From Mangifera indica (taxonomy: Eukaryota; Streptophyta; Magnoliopsida; Sapindales; Anacardiaceae), in assembly GCF_011075055.1 (NCBI RefSeq), contig NW_025401194.1, positions 1 to 64,000 of the forward strand: a DNA stretch of 64,000 bases, given 5' to 3'. Each line of letters starts with the position of its first letter. Positions within the stretch are counted from its first letter, which is position 1. Below the pieces are notes generated by a model. That model saw only the letters and a list, made by a program, of their open reading frames with translations, had not been told where the DNA came from and made no database searches. Below are positions 60,412 to 64,000 of the stretch, one piece after another. The position numbers were made by a program, and so were the translations under genes.

Positions 60412-61318
60412 TTTACACTGGGGAAAAGAACTATTTCCCACCCATTTTTTACCCCATTCTCAAACCTATACCCACAGCAGATCAAAAATTACTTTTCCCA
60501 CTCATGACCAAACTGTCGTCCATTTTTTCTGTTTAAAGGAGAGGTAAAATAGTTATTTTACTGTTTATATTAAAAAGTTATAAAATTTATTATTTTTCAC
60601 CCCCTATAGGATTTAGAAACTAATATTTCACCTTTACCAAAAGTTTTTAAACTTTAAAAACTAACATTTTCACCCCTGAACCTAGGCTTTTCATATTTTT
60701 CAAAACTTAGCCGCCCCCCATAACTTTCAAAAATAGCAGTTTCACCCCTATTTTTCAACTTCATCTTCTGACGTCGTCACCGACCTCCTCCTTCTCCTGG
60801 TACGACGATGGTGGTGCGACAAAGAGACAGAGATCTCTTCATCGCACCACTGTGCGATGAAGAGATCTCTCTTCGTCGCTCCATCCAGACGACGAAAGAC
60901 GACGCTTCGTCGTCCAAATGAGATGACGAAGAAGTGTCGTCCTTTGTCTGTTCGTCCAGATCTGGTCGATAAAGGATCGTCTTTTGTCGTCCTTTGTAGT
61001 CAGAGATAGGAGATCAATGGAATGCGTCGGCCGTCGGTGGTGGCCAGAGAAGGAAGCAAACCCTAGGGGTGAAATCTAAACTTTTCAAACTTTGAGGATG
61101 GGTTGAGGTGTTAGTTTTTAAAACTTGGAGGGGGGAAATGGTGAAATTTTAAAGTTTTGAGGTTTATAATTAAAATAACGATTTTACCCCTGCCCTAATT
61201 GAAAAAATGGATGGCAGTTTCGTTATGGGTGGGAAAAATAGGTTTTGATCTACCGTGGGTATAGGTTTGAGAATCGGGTAAAAAATGGGTGGGAAATAGT
61301 CTTTTTCCCTTTACACTT
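60412..61318. mobile_element. Non-autonomous MULE-like element 6
   Basis: Body 60421-61309, left end GGGAAAAGAACTATTTCCCA and right end TGGGAAATAGTCTTTTTCCC, inverted. The flanks TTTACACTG and TTTACACTT are a 9-bp duplication with one mismatch. It aligns along its length with the element at 53624, including the GTGCGACGAAGAG-type centre and the AAACCCTAGGGGTGAAATC block, so both are one subfamily. Confidence 0.87.
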
Positions 61319-61654
61319 TGATAAAGGGTCATGAAATAAATATTTTATCATTTGCTAACGAGAAGCAAAAGTTGTCTTCTTCATAAAATGTTGTAGTATA
61401 ATAAAGGAATTATTAAGGGCTACGCATGCTGAAAGAGACTGGGTGGCGACCTTTTTCTGTCACTATGAATAACGACGACAGTCTTCGAACGTCAACTTGT
61501 TTCCTCCAGCCTGGCATCTCTTTGGCCACAGCACAAACTCTTCACTCAAATGCCTCAAGTATCTGTCCTTCTCCATCTTCATCTATGAACAATGACACCT
61601 CAACTACTTCTCCAATGAATGGACGGCTTTGCTGAAACGACAGAATTATGAATG

Positions 61655-61876
61655 GATAAACCTGCTGGAATATTATTCATCTTGGTTGATCTCTTGCAGT
61701 ACCCATTCGAAAATATTCACAAAGCATTCGCATCTACGCCAGTTAAAAGACTGTATAGATTGCTATCTACTCATCATCATGGTTTATATACTCCACCCGG
61801 GGTTGATGTGATGAAAGAGTCGGCTCAATTGAAGGTGGATTTAATAAACCATTTAAAGTTAATTTTATCTCTTTAA
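61655..61876 (+). CDS. Hypothetical short open frame
   Basis: An ATG-started frame of about 74 codons (MDKPAGILFILVDLLQYPF..., then KRLYRLLSTHHHGLYTPPG). It reads like protein rather than random sequence, with few AT-biased residues, but no family was recognised and no exon partners were found. The stretch upstream (61426-61635) has another open frame in a different phase, so a broken gene is possible. Confidence is low. Confidence 0.2.
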   Translation, partial: DKPAGILFILVDLLQYPFENIHKAFASTPVKRLYRLLSTHHHGLYTPPGVDVMKESAQLKVDLINHLKLILSL

Positions 61877-62127
61877 TTTTGTTTAAGGGTTAAATAATAT
61901 ATACTTGGGGGTGATTTTGTTATTTTCAATTTGTACTAAGACGATAACAATATTTTTTGCGGAAACTATAAAAAGAAGGTGAATGTGAAAAAAGAAAACC
62001 TAGCTACAGACCACATAAGCCCCAACTGTTGATCTTCTTTTCGGCAGCTCTTCTTGGGGTCGATTTTGTCATTTCCAACTCCACTTGATGCCGAACTCCT
62101 TTTTGGTAGTTTCTTTCAATGTCGATC

Positions 62128-62604
62128 TTAGGAGGCGTTTAGTTTGAGTAATATTTTATTATTAAAATATAAATATTACCTTAAAGATAAATTACTTAGA
62201 AGATTACTGAGTATAAATGATTACTATATTTGATAAAATTTGGTAGGTATAAATAATTATTGTGTTTAGTTAAAGGTAATAAAAAATTACTAGTAAATTA
62301 TTTTACTTAAATGTCCTTAAATATAATTATTTTTAAATATTTTTTTAATATTATTTGTTATATTAATTAAAAATAAATTTATTTTTGTCTCAAAAAATTA
62401 ATAAATAATAATATAATTATAATAAAATCAACATTATCTTGATAATCTTTAAATACCTAAGTTAAAGGTGGTAATCTATTATTTGTCATATCAACATTGG
62501 TAATAAGAGAATACTGTAATATTTTATTACTGATAAACCAAACAAGAGAATAAAAGATAGATTATTAAAGTAATCTTCAAAAACTAGAACCAAACAACCC
62601 CTTA
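62128..62604. mobile_element. Tourist-like MITE
   Basis: Body 62131-62601. Left end GGAGGCGTTTAGTTTGAGTAA and right end ACTAGAACCAAACAACCCC are imperfect inverted repeats of the GGCGTTTGGTTT type. TTA flanks both sides (62128-62130 and 62602-62604), as expected for PIF/Harbinger-derived elements. The interior is AT-rich and noncoding. Confidence 0.72.
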
Positions 62605-63474
62605 ACATTTTCATCTTTTCCAAGACTTGATCTTGTTATTTTTAACTTCTTCTAGTGTTGATCTTGTCACTTTCGCGAAGTCATTCCCACATTTAATTTG
62701 ATAGTTCACCTATGATTGGGGGTGACTTTTCCAATTGAATCCTGATTCAAAAAAATCTAATGTCTAAAACTATTCAATCATCATCCAAAATTGTTGCTGC
62801 TTTTTGTGGCCTATTCAAATTGAATGGATCAATCCAATCTAAATTTTAAAGCCACGTACGTCATATTTTTGGTGTTTATGGAAAGAACACCGATATATTT
62901 ACAAATTTTAAGGTAACTTCCAGATGGTCAATTTGTTTGCAGAACTTCCCATATATAATTTGATAAAGAAATGTCACTTTTTTTTAATCATCCATATTAG
63001 GATTATTTATTTCTATAAATAATAACACGATCTAACAAATCAGTTACTTGAATAATTACCAAATTGGTTTTTTTTTTTTTTTTCAAACCAGGATTTCTCA
63101 TTCGTTTACCAGGATTATATATTTCCCAATTTCTTGCAGACAAAATAGAAACCACCATAAGTGACAAATTCCGGAAAAGTCAATTTTTACCTGGAGATAT
63201 AATCCTAAACAACCAAGGAATAAAAGATATTCCTGACTACAGCGAGGTTAGCACTTAGCATGACACTTAACATGAAGTCAAAAAGTTATCCCAATAACTT
63301 TTAAAAGGGTAAATCAGAATTTGTAGCTATCTGGCACAGGTGCTAAACTACAGACCTTCAATCGTTTGTCCCCAGAAAAAAGGTTCATTTACATAATTTT
63401 TTACATAATTGGAGCCAAAGATCTGCCATGTTATTAGAGGTGCCAAACTCCCAATCTTCCCTCTCAGTTTTCAG

Positions 63475-63483
63475 CTATAAATA
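63475..63483 (+). promoter_or_regulatory. TATA box of wound-induced protein gene
   Basis: CTATAAATA lies about 100 bp upstream of the start codon, the usual spacing for a short plant 5' leader. Confidence 0.75.
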
Positions 63484-63581
63484 GACATAGCCATATAGAC
63501 GAATGAAGTCAAGCAGAAGCCTGGAGAACAAATTTATTCTCAGCTTTCTTCCGTGGAGTTTCTTTTGTTAACTTGGCAGAA

Positions 63582-64000
63582 ATGGCCGTCAATTCCAACA
63601 ATATTGAAACTCAGGTGCTGGAATCTGACACTGATATGAACGTTTACCCTGGAGTCCAAAACCAGGCGATTGTGCAATCACTCTACAGGGCATTGGATGA
63701 CGGGGACATGGACGCCGTGTCCAAGCTCTTAGCAAGCGACCTGGAATGGTGGTTTCATGGCCCTCCAAAATGCCAACACATGATGAGGGTTCTCACCGGA
63801 GAGTTGAGCCTGCAGGCCACTTTCAGGTTCGAGCCAAGAAGCATAGAAATGGTTGGTGATTCGGTCATTGCCGAGGGATGGGAAGGAGCAAAAGCTTATT
63901 GGGTTCACGTTTGGACTGTGAAAGATGGTCTGATAACACAATTCCGAGAGTACTTCAATACATGGCTCACCGTAAGGGACCTGCGGCCACCGCGTTGCGA
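63582..64000 (+). CDS. Wound-induced protein WI12/SAG20-like (NTF2-like fold), partial
   Basis: Open from ATG at 63582 to the window edge (139 codons) with no intron seen. After a short polar N-terminus (MAVNSNNIETQ) comes the family core: IVQSLYRALDDGDMDAVSKLL, LEWWFHGPPKCQHMMRVLTG, a central strand region with IEMVGDSVIAEGWEG, then YWVHVWTVKDGLITQFREYFNT and WLTVRDL. This is the pattern of wound-induced protein WUN1/WI12 and SAG20, small NTF2-like proteins induced by wounding, senescence and stress, whose biochemical role is not settled. Family members end soon after this point, so only a few C-terminal residues are probably missing. A TATA box is placed suitably upstream. The coding part is distinctly richer in GC than its surroundings, as for other real exons here. 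Confidence 0.92.
   Translation, partial: MAVNSNNIETQVLESDTDMNVYPGVQNQAIVQSLYRALDDGDMDAVSKLLASDLEWWFHGPPKCQHMMRVLTGELSLQATFRFEPRSIEMVGDSVIAEGWEGAKAYWVHVWTVKDGLITQFREYFNTWLTVRDLRPPRC

Overview
The window is nuclear DNA from a eudicot plant: AT-rich, with intron-split genes that have GT-AG borders and code for plant-typical proteins, among old and young transposons. The species cannot be fixed from the sequence alone. Four host genes were reconstructed exon by exon. On the minus strand they are a ferroportin/IREG-type metal exporter (1454-5300, 8 exons, 505 aa), a small Sel1-repeat protein (28111-28816, 3 exons, 149 aa) and a SCAR/WAVE actin regulator (33603-39731, 9 exons, 1503 aa). On the plus strand a wound-induced/SAG20-like protein starts at 63582 and runs off the right edge. 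The ferroportin gene is followed by a decayed second ferroportin copy at the left edge.

From 5959 to 22700 lies a nested retrotransposon pair. A decayed Ty3/gypsy chromovirus (minus strand, target duplication CTATC) landed about 650 bp upstream of the ferroportin start codon. Its upstream LTR was later split by a Ty1/copia element (12877-22436, target duplication GTTCA) that keeps an uninterrupted 1347-residue gag-pol frame. The gypsy pol is unusual: after the integrase and chromodomain, the same frame carries a second, RNase H-like domain that ends at the polypurine tract.

From about 43.83 to 53.37 kb lies a long Mutator-like element (MULE) with long inverted ends built from degenerate GGGTGC-type minisatellites. 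It carries a broken mudrA-type transposase on the plus strand and, facing it, a broken gene with a DUF1985-like region and a Ulp1-like cysteine protease. This is the layout of Kaonashi-type MULEs. Around it are at least five short non-autonomous elements with about 9-10 bp target duplications and GGSMAAAAG-type ends, a CACTA-like MITE, a Tourist-like MITE and other dispersed repeats.

The most interesting items are the C-terminal RNase H-like domain of the gypsy element, the protease-bearing MULE and its minisatellite ends, a near-perfect 63-bp-arm hairpin at 58999-59139 that looks like a young MIRNA-type locus, a very recent in-frame 207-bp duplication inside the SCAR gene, and the ferroportin tandem copy. 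The host genes are not an operon and show no evident functional link. All homology calls come from reading motifs by eye, and no database search was run.
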